Shown: piece by piece, positions 5,567-13,991 of the stretch | Layout of the letters: the number at the start of each line of letters is the position of its first letter | Position numbering within the stretch: the stretch's first letter is position 1 | Source of the DNA: Aquimonas sp. | GTDB lineage: Bacteria; Pseudomonadota; Gammaproteobacteria; Xanthomonadales; Xanthomonadaceae | DNA length: 64,000 nucleotides | Direction: 5' to 3' | Assembly (NCBI GenBank): GCA_022241605.1 | Contig: JAKOMQ010000004.1 | Coordinates: forward strand, 1 to 64,000 | Notes under the pieces: model-generated | Told to the model about the DNA's origin: nothing | Databases searched by the model: none | Seen by the model: the letters and a program-made list of their open reading frames with translations, nothing else | Position numbers and translations under genes: made by a program

Positions 5567-7765
5567 TCAATACAAATCCCCCGGATCCACATCCAAACTC
5601 CACCGCACCCCCCGCCCGCTCTTCAACCCAAACAACTCCGCATTCCAAGCCCGCAGCACCGCCTGCAGCCCCGGCCTCAACTTCGCCGACAAGAGCATCT
5701 GAGCCCGCATCCGTCCCGCCCGTCGCGCCATCGGTGCCGGCATCGGTGCATGCACCTCGACGCTCAGCGACGGGTCGGCTGAAACCAGAGCCCGCGCCGC
5801 CGCATACGCCTCCCGCATAAACAGCTGCAGCGCATCCTCGCGATGGCTGTCGACGCGCAGCAGCGCCAGATGCGCAAACGGCGGGAAACCCGCGGCCTCG
5901 CGCTCCGCCAGTTCGAGCTTGGCAAACGCCGGGTAGCCGCCGGCCAGCAGGGTCGCCAGCAGCGGGTGCTCGGGGTGGTGGGTCTGCAGCAGCACTTCGC
6001 CCGGGGCCTGGGCGCGGCCGGCGCGGCCGCTGACTTGGACGAGCAGCTGGGCCAGCTTTTCGGCGGCGCGGAAGTCGGCGCTGAACAGGCCTTCGTCGAT
6101 GGTGACGACCACCACCAGCGAGAGCTTGGCCAGGTCATGGCCCTTGGCCAGCATCTGGGTGCCGACCATCAGGCCGGCGCCGTCGCCCAAGGTGGCGAAG
6201 TGGCGGGCCAGGTCGGCCTGGTCGCGGGTGGTCTCGCTGTCGATGCGCACCAGGGGGGCGTCGGGGAAGCGTTCGGCCAGGGCCACTTCGACGCGCTCGG
6301 TGCCGGCGCCCTGCGGCATCAGGGCCAGGCTGCCGCAGTCGGGGCAGGCCGTCGGCGCGCGTTCGCGGTGGCCGCAGTGGTGGCAGATGAGTCGATCGCG
6401 GCCGTGCAGGGTCAGCGCGGCGTCGCAGCGGCTGCAGTTGGCGCGGTAGCCGCAGTCGTGGCAGAGCAGGGCGGGGGCGTAGCCGCGGCGGTTGCGAAAC
6501 ACCAGGGCTTGTTCGCCGCGCTGCAGGCACTCGGCAATCGCCTGGAAGGCCGGCTCGCTCAGGCCGTGGGTCAGCCGCTGGCGGCGCGCGTCCAGCACGC
6601 GCACCCGCGGCGCCTGCGCGGCGGCGGCGCGTTTTTTCAGCTGCAGCAGGGCGAGGCGGCCGCTGCGCGCCAGCTGCAGGGTTTCCAGCGCGGGCGTGGC
6701 GCTGCCCAGCACCACCGGGATGCCCAGGGCCTTGGCGCGCACCAGGGCGAAGTCGCGGGCGTGGTAGCGGAAGCCGTCCTGCTGCTTGTAGCTGCTGTCG
6801 TGCTCCTCGTCGATGATGATCAGCCCGGGCTGCGGCAGCGGCGCGAACACGGCCGAGCGGGTGCCGACCAGCACGCGGGCCTCGCCGCGGCGCATGGCTG
6901 TCCAGGCGCGCGCGCGGGCGCCCTCGGCCATGCCGGAATGGAAGCTGTGCACCTCCACCGACAGGCGCTGCTGGAAGCGCCGCAGGGTCTGCGGGGTGAG
7001 CCCGATCTCGGGCACCAGGATCAGGGCCTGTTCGCCGCGGGCCAGCGCGGCCTCGATGGCGTCCAGATACACCTCGGTCTTGCCGGAGCCGGTGACGCCT
7101 TCCAGCAGGATCGGGTCGAACTGGCCGAGCGCCGCGCGGATGCGTTCGGCGGCGGCGGTCTGTTCGGGGTTGAGCGCGGGCGGTGCGCGTTCGGGCGTGC
7201 GTTGTGCATTCGCGCCCAGGCATTCCTCGACGAAGCCGCGGCCCATCAGGCTGCGCAGGGCGGGGCGCCAGTCGGGCAGGCGCTGGTTGAGCGCGCTGGC
7301 ATCCAGGGCGCCGGCTTCGGCCAGCCAGTCAGCCAATAGCCGTGGACGCCCACCCGCGCGCAGCTGGCGCAGGTTGGCGGTGCCGATGGCGGTCAGCCGC
7401 CAGGCCAGGGGTGCGGTGTCGGGCAGGGGCTTGCCCTGGCGCATGTCGACCGGCAGTGCGGCGGCCAGCACCTCGCCCAGCGGCCTTTGGTAGTAGCTGG
7501 CGGCCCAGCGCAGGCTGGCCAGCAGTTCGCCGGCCAGTAGAGGCTCGATGTCGAGGCGCTCGATCGCGGGCTTGAGCTTGGCCGGGTCGATCTCGGGCGG
7601 GCCGACTTCGGCGACCACGCCGATGGCGGTGCCGCGGCCGAAGGGCACGCGGACGCGGCAGCCGATCCAGCCGGCGTCGATCTTCGCCCGCGCGGGCGGG
7701 GCGTAGTCGAACAGCCGCGGCAGCGGCAGGGGCAGGGCGACGCGGAGGGCGGGCGCGGGCGGCAT
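5567..7765 (-). CDS. priA: Primosomal protein N', replication-restart helicase PriA
   Basis: A 732-residue SF2 3'-5' DNA helicase that reloads the replisome at stalled forks; the length equals that of E. coli PriA. The N-terminal DNA-binding region (1-105) contains the family's LFDYAPP start. The helicase core has Walker A GVTGSGKT (223-230) and DEEHD (319-323). The zinc-binding insert has cysteines at 435, 438, 444, 447, 461, 464, 474 and 477. The ending SLDVDPGDLY is typical. The gene is transcribed away from a 434 bp spacer carrying two DnaA-box sequences, and the accessory island begins right at its stop codon. Confidence 0.97.
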   Translation of the reverse strand: MPPAPALRVALPLPLPRLFDYAPPARAKIDAGWIGCRVRVPFGRGTAIGVVAEVGPPEIDPAKLKPAIERLDIEPLLAGELLASLRWAASYYQRPLGEVLAAALPVDMRQGKPLPDTAPLAWRLTAIGTANLRQLRAGGRPRLLADWLAEAGALDASALNQRLPDWRPALRSLMGRGFVEECLGANAQRTPERAPPALNPEQTAAAERIRAALGQFDPILLEGVTGSGKTEVYLDAIEAALARGEQALILVPEIGLTPQTLRRFQQRLSVEVHSFHSGMAEGARARAWTAMRRGEARVLVGTRSAVFAPLPQPGLIIIDEEHDSSYKQQDGFRYHARDFALVRAKALGIPVVLGSATPALETLQLARSGRLALLQLKKRAAAAQAPRVRVLDARRQRLTHGLSEPAFQAIAECLQRGEQALVFRNRRGYAPALLCHDCGYRANCSRCDAALTLHGRDRLICHHCGHRERAPTACPDCGSLALMPQGAGTERVEVALAERFPDAPLVRIDSETTRDQADLARHFATLGDGAGLMVGTQMLAKGHDLAKLSLVVVVTIDEGLFSADFRAAEKLAQLLVQVSGRAGRAQAPGEVLLQTHHPEHPLLATLLAGGYPAFAKLELAEREAAGFPPFAHLALLRVDSHREDALQLFMREAYAAARALVSADPSLSVEVHAPMPAPMARRAGRMRAQMLLSAKLRPGLQAVLRAWNAELFGLKSGRGVRWSLDVDPGDLY

Positions 7766-7887
7766 CGGGCAAGAGTGTAGCGGCGCGGGTCGCGCGCTCC
7801 GGCATCCGCGGCCTCAGTTAGAGGGTGTCCTTGCGGCGCAGCTTCACGAAGATGCCCCAAGCGCCTGCCAGCGTGGGAGTTTTTCCC

Positions 7888-7910
7888 TTATCCACACAGC
7901 CTGTGGATAA
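7888..7910. promoter_or_regulatory. Inverted pair of perfect DnaA boxes
   Basis: TTATCCACA at 7888-7896 and its reverse complement TGTGGATAA at 7902-7910 form a palindrome with a 5 bp spacer. Both match the strict DnaA-box consensus. The pair lies about 120 bp upstream of the priA start, in a non-coding spacer that becomes AT-rich at 7978-8030. Possible roles are DnaA-dependent control of priA or the divergent gene, DnaA titration, or part of an origin. Only one pair was found, which argues against a full oriC. Confidence 0.6.
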
Positions 7911-7983
7911 CTCGGTGGATGAAGTCCTGATGAAGGCCCCGCCGGGGCTTTGGCGCTTGGGCTTCCGGGATTGTGGCTAAATT

Positions 7984-8010
7984 TTGACCACCTTTAAAAA
8001 ACCCTATAAA
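7984..8010 (+). promoter_or_regulatory. Possible sigma70 promoter for the DUF3106 gene
   Basis: TTGACC (7984-7989) and TATAAA (8005-8010) are separated by 15 bp in the most AT-rich part of the 7766-8199 spacer and point toward the gene at 8200. The spacing is short, so this is a tentative call. Confidence 0.3.
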
Positions 8011-8199
8011 TCAATGGGTTGAAATACACCAAGTGGCGGTCCCGCGGGAGCGTGGCCGGCGCGGACGGGTGCAGCGCCGCCACCGGCAGGCCGGTAGCCG
8101 CCTGTGCACAAGTCAATTTGCCCGGGAGCCCAGCAGGCAGGCGGGAGAGCAGATTCGTGACGGCTGTCAAGCTGCATTGCCGCGAGCGGGAGCACGTCC

Positions 8200-9708
8200 A
8201 TGCCTGAACCGGCGCGTGCTGTGCCAGCGGGTACACTCCCGACCCCGATTACCGCCTGGAAGCGCGCCGTGTCCGCAGGACCCCCCACCGCTGCTGAAGC
8301 AGCCGCCCTTTGTGCGGCCTGGTGGCGGGTGGAGCGCGGACCGGTGAGCGTGCCGCAGGTGGCGGCCTCGGGCGCGTGGCTCGAAGTGCATGCTGCCCTT
8401 ATCGCGGACCGCGGCAGCGGCGCCGAGCCGCGCCTGCCGGCCGCCAGCCCGCTGGTGCTCCTCCAGTGGGCGCGGCTGCCTGCCGGCATGCGTGATCTGC
8501 TCGTCCTGCGTGAAGTCGGCGGACTGCCGCTGGCCGAGTTCGCCGAACGCTGGTCACTGAGCCCGGACGCACCAACGCGGGCGTTCCGTGCGGCGGCGTC
8601 CGCACTGGAGGACGCCTGTGGCCCGCACTGGCAGCGGGCCTTGGCCGAGTCGTTTGCGGCGCTTGCGGCCATGCCCTCCGCGCCGACGCCCTCAGGCCTG
8701 CTGCGCGTGCCGGTGCCGGCGATGGAAGCCACCCCGCCCGTGCGGTCATCGCCTGCACCCGTCCGCGCCCGGCCGCCTGAGCCCGCGCCGATGCCTTTGC
8801 GCGGTCGGCCACGTGCCCGCAGTCCGCGCCGACGCTGGCCGGTCCTGCTTATCGCGGCGGCCGTGATCGGCGCGCTGGGCTGGGCCCTGACGCCGCAGCT
8901 TGATCCCGTGCAGCGGCGCCTGCAGGCGCCGCCTGCGCCTGCGCTGGTGATCGAAGAGACGGTGCCGTTGTCCTCTCCGGATTTCGCGCTGTGGGCGGAT
9001 GCCGCCGAATTCGAGGTGCTGGATGCGCTCGATCTGCTGCTTTGGCGAGCCCAGCAGGCCGGCTTCGCGCTGGCGGCCGCGCCACAGCAGCAGCTGCCCG
9101 GCGGCCCGCTGCCGTCGCCTGCGGAAAGCGCCGTGCTGGCGCCGTGGGCGGGAGCATGGGCAGGGCTCGACCCGGCACGGCAGGCGCTGCTGGCGACCAA
9201 CGCGACGCGTTGGGATGCGCTGGACGAGACCGCGCGCGAGCGCTTCGAGCAGCGCCGCGCGTCGTTTGCTGCGCTGCCTCCATTGCAGCGTGCCGCCCTG
9301 CGCGAGCGCTTTATGGCGTGGTCGGCGCTGCCGCCCGCGCTGCAGGCCGAGTTGGTCGCCCTGTGGGCGGATTACCGGCGGGCGCCGGCCGAAGTGCAGA
9401 CGCGCCTACTCGAGGAATTCAGGCAGTTGCCGGATGCAGTACGCCGCGGCCTGCTGGCCGGCAAGCCGCCGGAGCTTGCGGCCACCGCCCGTGCCGCATT
9501 CGGCTTTGTGCCCGAGGAAGCCCGCGAGCCCACGTTGGAAATGCTGCGCGGCCTTGATGAAGCCGAGTTGCGCCTGCTGGAGGCCATGGGTGGGCGCCTC
9601 GACAGCTCTGGGCGCGAGCGCCTGCGGGAGGAGCTGCTGGCGGCGCCGGCCGCCGAGCGCGGCGCGCGCGTGCGCAGCGCCGCGCGCGGCGTCGGGCTGG
9701 GGCGTTAG
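8200..9708 (+). CDS. Membrane-anchored DUF3106 protein with sigma-region-4-like N-terminus
   Basis: A 502-residue protein in three parts. Residues about 92-140 (LPAGMRDLLVLREVGGLPLA then EFAERWSLSPDAPTRAFRAA) read like region 4 of an ECF sigma factor, with the LREVxGLxxxEFAERxxLS helix-turn-helix pattern. A proline-rich linker and one membrane helix follow (about 213-231). The rest is periplasmic, and its end matches the DUF3106 pattern of repeated short helices (LPPLQRAALRERFMAWSALP and relatives, about 260-480). Function is unknown. In related bacteria I recall a sigma factor and a DUF3106 protein as separate neighbours, so the fusion is unusual; no region 2 is visible, so it is unlikely to be a working sigma factor. 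ATG at 8200 follows GGGAG. Divergent from priA. Confidence 0.75.
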   Translation: MPEPARAVPAGTLPTPITAWKRAVSAGPPTAAEAAALCAAWWRVERGPVSVPQVAASGAWLEVHAALIADRGSGAEPRLPAASPLVLLQWARLPAGMRDLLVLREVGGLPLAEFAERWSLSPDAPTRAFRAAASALEDACGPHWQRALAESFAALAAMPSAPTPSGLLRVPVPAMEATPPVRSSPAPVRARPPEPAPMPLRGRPRARSPRRRWPVLLIAAAVIGALGWALTPQLDPVQRRLQAPPAPALVIEETVPLSSPDFALWADAAEFEVLDALDLLLWRAQQAGFALAAAPQQQLPGGPLPSPAESAVLAPWAGAWAGLDPARQALLATNATRWDALDETARERFEQRRASFAALPPLQRAALRERFMAWSALPPALQAELVALWADYRRAPAEVQTRLLEEFRQLPDAVRRGLLAGKPPELAATARAAFGFVPEEAREPTLEMLRGLDEAELRLLEAMGGRLDSSGRERLREELLAAPAAERGARVRSAARGVGLGR

Positions 9709-9949
9709 CCTAGCCCGCCGCTGCGCACGGCAGGAAAACCTGCAGCCCGCCAAAACCCTCGCGCCGCAGCACGGGCGCGCTGCGGCCCGGTGCATGCAGT
9801 GGTGGGCTCAGAGGGTTGGAAAGATCGAGACGCTGTCGCGAGGGCGTCCAGCGCCGGCCAAGGCAGGGCGATAGGTTTTTCACGGGCTGGCCGGCAACAG
9901 CCGCACCGGGCTGAGATAGGGGCACGCGGCGGCTGGCGAAGTATTCGCG

Positions 9950-10137
9950 GCTGAGAGCATGTGAACAAACCATCCGCCTGCTGCGGCCGCCGCTGAACGC
10001 CGGTGGCGGCAGCGCGCTACGCGAATTCCGCGGTCATTTGGCCCGCAGAACTCCCTTGAATTCGCGCAGCGCGCCTTGCCACGAACGCCCAGCGCCGCCC
10101 TCGCGACGGCATCTGGGTTTTTTCACACGCTCTGAGG
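9950..10137. repeat. MITE-like element, copy 1 (~188 bp)
   Basis: Bounded by imperfect terminal inverted repeats: left end GCTGAGAGCATGTGAACAAA, right end (complement) CCTCAGAGCGTGTGAAAAAA. A second copy lies at 35597-35785. Internal sequence is shared in blocks (AACCATCCGCC, CGCTGAAC, GGCAGC.CGCT.CGCGAAT, CACGAACGCCC). No transposase is encoded. Its right end coincides with the point where the DUF3667-like pseudogene loses homology, so it probably inserted there. The preceding spacer 9709-9949 holds nothing I recognise. Confidence 0.65.
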
Positions 10138-10374
10138 TGGCCGGGCTTCAGCAGCAGCGGCCCCAAGGTGCGGAAGATCCGGCCGTCGACGTTGAACACG
10201 CTGTCGCCTAAGTCACCAGGATCGAGCTGAAGTGGCGCACCCGCCCTTGGTGGGCTGGCTGCAGGCATCGCAGGGTTCGCGGTAGAGCGGCGCACCGCAG
10301 TTCTTGCACTGCCGCGGCGGGGGCGTGACGCTGGCGTCCGCGGTCGGGCCGGAGCTGGCCGAAGGCGTTTCCAT
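10132..10374 (-). pseudogene. DUF3667-family protein, frameshifted and truncated
   Basis: From ATG at 10374 the frame encodes a zinc ribbon (QCKNCGAPLYREPCDACSQP). A one-base loss then moves the reading to VRHFSSIL in a second frame, and another one-base loss moves it to GDSVFNVDGRIFRTLGPLLL in a third frame. The three pieces joined give the N-terminus of DUF3667 proteins (zinc ribbon, then a conserved segment before the membrane helices). Homology stops at KPGHL, where the MITE-like element begins; the membrane part is gone. The spacer to the divergent MATE gene is only 78 bp. Confidence 0.75.
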
Positions 10375-10452
10375 GCCGCGGTCTCGCTGAAAGCGCGAAC
10401 CTTCCCGCGCCGCCGCGTACCATAGCGCCCCCGCCATCGCGGTCGCTACGCA

Positions 10453-11832
10453 ATGTCTTCCCCCCGCCCCCGCCTGCGCCGCCTCGGTTCCGAGGTGGTC
10501 GCCACCGCTGTGCTGGCTTTTCCGCTCGTGCTTGGCCAGCTGTCGTCGATGATGATGAACGTCATCGACACGGTGCTGGCTGGCCGTCATTCGGCGCTGA
10601 CCCAGGCGGCGGTGGCGATCGGCACCGCGGTGTGGTCGATTGCGATCCTGGTGGTGATCGGTGTGCTGATGGCGATCCCGCCCAGCGTCGCTCAGCTGGA
10701 CGGCGCCGGCCGGCGCGCCGAAATCGGTGCCCTGTTCCGCCAGGCCGTGTGGCTGGCGCTGGCGCTGGGCCTGCTGCTGTGGGTGTTCATCGCCAACGCG
10801 CAGTGGCTGCTGGAATGGGCCGGCGTGGCCGAGGAGGTGCGGCCGCAGGCGCTGGGCTTCCTGCGCGGGGTGGCGCCCGGCGCGCCGGCGCTGGCGCTGT
10901 TCTTCGCCTTCCGCTACCTGAGCGAAGGTGTGTCCCTGACCAAGCCGACCATGGTGATCGGGGTCGGAGGCCTGTTCCTGCTGGCGCCGCTGGGCTATGC
11001 GCTGATGTTCGGCCGCTTCGGCGCGCCTGAGCTTGGCGCCCATGGCCTCGGCATCGCCACCGCCTGCACCCTGTGGGCGCAGGCGGTCACCTATGGCCTG
11101 TGGCTCAGCCGCGGCGCCGGCTATGCCGACCTCGGCCTGTTCACCCGCTTCGACTGGCCGCGCTGGGCGCCAATCGCCGAGCTGCTGCGGATCGGCCTGC
11201 CGATGGGCTTCTCGGTATTCATGGAGGGCAGCCTGTTCGTGGCCACCGCGCTCATCATCGGCAGCCTTGGCACCCTGCAGACTGCCGCCCACCAGGTGGC
11301 GGTGAATCTGGCCTCGGTGGCCTTCATGATTCCGCTGGGCGTGGCCATGGCCACCACGGTGCGGGTGGGCAACGCCATGGGCCGTGGCGACCACGCTGGC
11401 GTCGGCTGGGCCGGCGCCGCCGGCTATGCGATCACCGCGGCGACGCAGTTGGCCTCGGCGCTGGTGCTGCTGTTCGGCGCCAGCCTCATCGCCGGGCTGT
11501 GGACCCGCGATGTCGCAGTGGCGGCGCTGGCCGCCCAGCTGATGGTGCTGGCCGCGGCCTTCCAGTTTTCCGACGGCCTGCAGGCGGCTTCGGCCGGCGC
11601 CCTGCGTGGGCTCAAGGACACCCGCGTACCGGCCCTGATCACGGTCACTGCCTACTGGGGCCTGGGCATGCCGCTGGGCTATTGGCTTGGTATCGTGCAG
11701 GGTCAGGGTGCGCACGGCATGTGGTACGGCCTGATCCTGGGCCTTTCCGCGGCGGCCGTTCTGCTTACCGCCCGCTTCCTGCGTCTGGCCAAGCGGCTGC
11801 GCCGGCACGGCAGCCTCACCCGCCCGACATGA
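10453..11832 (+). CDS. MATE-family multidrug efflux transporter (NorM-like)
   Basis: A 459-residue polytopic inner-membrane protein with about 12 predicted helices and the two-bundle MATE layout. Characteristic segments include FPLVLGQLSSMMMNVIDTVL near the N-terminus (about 25-44), the loop with GLPMGFSVFMEGSLF (about 250-265), and LRGLKDTRVPALIT toward the C-terminus. The family exports cationic compounds using Na+ or H+ gradients; the substrate cannot be told here. The length is normal. It ends about 100 bp before sppA on the same strand, so they may share a transcript without an obvious functional link. Confidence 0.9.
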   Translation: MSSPRPRLRRLGSEVVATAVLAFPLVLGQLSSMMMNVIDTVLAGRHSALTQAAVAIGTAVWSIAILVVIGVLMAIPPSVAQLDGAGRRAEIGALFRQAVWLALALGLLLWVFIANAQWLLEWAGVAEEVRPQALGFLRGVAPGAPALALFFAFRYLSEGVSLTKPTMVIGVGGLFLLAPLGYALMFGRFGAPELGAHGLGIATACTLWAQAVTYGLWLSRGAGYADLGLFTRFDWPRWAPIAELLRIGLPMGFSVFMEGSLFVATALIIGSLGTLQTAAHQVAVNLASVAFMIPLGVAMATTVRVGNAMGRGDHAGVGWAGAAGYAITAATQLASALVLLFGASLIAGLWTRDVAVAALAAQLMVLAAAFQFSDGLQAASAGALRGLKDTRVPALITVTAYWGLGMPLGYWLGIVQGQGAHGMWYGLILGLSAAAVLLTARFLRLAKRLRRHGSLTRPT

Positions 11833-11932
11833 CCATCCGGGCTTGCAAGCGTGGTCACGGGACGGCACCGTGCAGCGTCAACTCCAGCCCGCTGGCCGCC
11901 GTGGCCGGCATCCAACCCGAAAGCGAACTCCC

Positions 11933-13798
11933 ATGAGCGATCGAAAGCGCGGCGCCTTCCTCAACTTCGTCCTGTTCAGCTGGGACGCCCTCAACTTCAG
12001 TCGACGGCTGATCCTGAACCTGCTGTTGCTTGCCCTGCTTGTGTTTGTGCTGATCGCCAGCCTGCGCAGTGGCCCCAAGCTGGAGGAGCGCAGCGCTTTC
12101 GTGCTGGCGCCGCAGGGGCGGATCGTCGAGCAATTCACCTCCGACCCGGTTTCGCGCGCGCTGGCGCCACTGACTGGCGGCCAGGTGCAGGAGGTCCAGC
12201 TGCGTGATCTGGTGCGCGCCATCGACGGCGCGGCCGCCGACGAACGTATTGAACGCATGTACCTGCGCGTCGACCAACTCCAGGGCGGCGGTTTCGCGGC
12301 CCTGCGCGAAGTCGGCGCAGCGCTGTCCCGCTTCAAGGAAGCCGGCAAGCAGATCGTGGCGTATGCGGATTCAATGAGCCAGGGCGGCTACTACCTGGCC
12401 GCGCACGCCGATGAGGTCTACCTGCACCCGTCCGGCGCTGCCCTGCTGGAGGGCATCGGCCGCTACCGGCCGTATTACCGCGAGGGCCTGCAGGACAAGC
12501 TCGGCGTCACCGTGCACCTGTTCAAGGTCGGCGAGTACAAGAGCGCCGCCGAGCCCTTCGTGCTGGACGGCCCCTCCGATGAGGCCAGCGAGGCCGACCT
12601 GCACTGGATGAACGATCTCTGGACCCGCTACCTGAACGAGGTCGCTGCGCTGCGCGGGCTGGATGCTGCCGAGCTGTCGGCGCGCGTCAACGCGCTGGAT
12701 TCGGAAGTGGAAGCGGTGCAGGGCGACCTCGGCCGCCTGGCCGTGGAGATGGGCCTGGTGGACGGCCTCAAGACCATCGACGAAGTGCGTGCGCTGATGA
12801 TCGAGCGCGGCGTCGAGGACAAGAAGAACAACACCTTCCGCCAGGTCGATCTGCAGGCCTACCTGGGCTTCCTCGACCGCGAGGCTTCGCCCTTCGATCG
12901 CCGTCCGCAGGTGGCGGTGGTGGTGGCCCAGGGCGGGATCACCGATGGCCAGCAGCCGGCCGGCACGGTCGGCGGCGTGTCCACTTCGGCGCTGATCCGC
13001 AAGGCTCGCGAGGATGACGAGGTCAAGGCACTGGTGTTGCGCGTGGATTCGCCGGGTGGCGGCGTGTTTCCGTCGGAGCAGATCCGTCGCGAGGTCGAGC
13101 TGACCCGTGCCGCCGGCAAGCCGGTGGTGGTGTCGATGGCTAACGTGGCGGCCTCGGGCGGCTACTGGATCTCGATGAACGCCAACAGCATCTATGCCGA
13201 CCCGAGCACCATCACCGGCTCGATCGGGATCTTCGGCTTGTTCATGACCGCCGAGCGGGGGCTGGAGCGTATCGGCGTGCGCACCGGCGGTGTCGGCACC
13301 ACCCCGATCGCGGGTGCCTTCGATCCGACCCGCCCGCTGGAGCCCATGGTTGGTCGAATCATCCAGTCGGTGATCGATGATGGTTACCGGGATTTCATTG
13401 GTGGCGTTGCCGAGGCCCGCGGCAAAACTTACGACGAAGCCGATGCCGTCGGCCGTGGCCGCGTCTGGAGCGGCGCGCAAGCGCTGGAGCTGGGCCTGGT
13501 CGACAGCCTCGGCGGCCTGCGTGACGCCGTCGCCGAAGCCGCGCGCCTCGCCGAGCTGGAAGAGGGGGCGTTTGCGCTCAAATACGTCGAGCGTGAGCGT
13601 TCGCCCTTCGAGCAGTTTCTGACCAGCCTCGGCCGCAACGCCACTGCGCAGGCGATTGCCCACCGTGTGGGCCTGCCTGAAGCCTGGGTGCAGCAGCCCG
13701 TGCTGCGGCGCCTTGTCGAAGATCTGGCGCTGATTGCACCGGCCAGCAACGGCCTTCCGGTACGTGTGTTGGCGCACTGCCTCTGCGAACCCGATTGA
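11933..13798 (+). CDS. sppA: Signal peptide peptidase SppA, 67 kDa type
   Basis: A 621-residue membrane-bound serine peptidase that degrades released signal peptides. A membrane anchor lies at about 27-44. Two tandem S49 domains follow. The catalytic lysine is likely K203 in KVGEYKSAAEPF of the first domain, and the nucleophile S408 is in VAASGGYW of the second, the Ser-Lys arrangement of the long SppA type. ATG at 11933 is chosen because MSDRKRGAFLNFV starts the conserved cytoplasmic end; longer in-frame extensions are low-complexity. The next gene, oleA, is about 190 bp on. Confidence 0.93.
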   Translation: MSDRKRGAFLNFVLFSWDALNFSRRLILNLLLLALLVFVLIASLRSGPKLEERSAFVLAPQGRIVEQFTSDPVSRALAPLTGGQVQEVQLRDLVRAIDGAAADERIERMYLRVDQLQGGGFAALREVGAALSRFKEAGKQIVAYADSMSQGGYYLAAHADEVYLHPSGAALLEGIGRYRPYYREGLQDKLGVTVHLFKVGEYKSAAEPFVLDGPSDEASEADLHWMNDLWTRYLNEVAALRGLDAAELSARVNALDSEVEAVQGDLGRLAVEMGLVDGLKTIDEVRALMIERGVEDKKNNTFRQVDLQAYLGFLDREASPFDRRPQVAVVVAQGGITDGQQPAGTVGGVSTSALIRKAREDDEVKALVLRVDSPGGGVFPSEQIRREVELTRAAGKPVVVSMANVAASGGYWISMNANSIYADPSTITGSIGIFGLFMTAERGLERIGVRTGGVGTTPIAGAFDPTRPLEPMVGRIIQSVIDDGYRDFIGGVAEARGKTYDEADAVGRGRVWSGAQALELGLVDSLGGLRDAVAEAARLAELEEGAFALKYVERERSPFEQFLTSLGRNATAQAIAHRVGLPEAWVQQPVLRRLVEDLALIAPASNGLPVRVLAHCLCEPD

Positions 13799-13991
13799 TC
13801 CCAGCCGTCTCTGGCCCGCGCCCGTGCGGGGCGGGTCGGAGACGCCGCAGGGTTTCGCGGAGCGATAGCCGAGGTCGGCATCTGCGCGGATCAGCCCGCG
13901 AATGTGAACGCATCCTCCGGTACTGCGCTTGCGGCCGGATGTCCAACCCGGTAGCGTTGCAAGGCTTTGCTGCCCAAAAACGGGATACCCC

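Noticed and set aside
7766-8199. Chromosomal replication origin
   Set aside because: Only one DnaA-box pair was found and there is no dnaA, dnaN, gidA or parAB nearby. The atp operon in the window is about 44 kb away and not diagnostic.
10213-11868. 551-codon open frame antisense to the MATE gene
   Set aside because: Glutamine/histidine/arginine-rich translation with no domain pattern, typical of an antisense frame in GC-rich DNA. Only its last ~54 codons overlap a real, decayed DUF3667-like piece.
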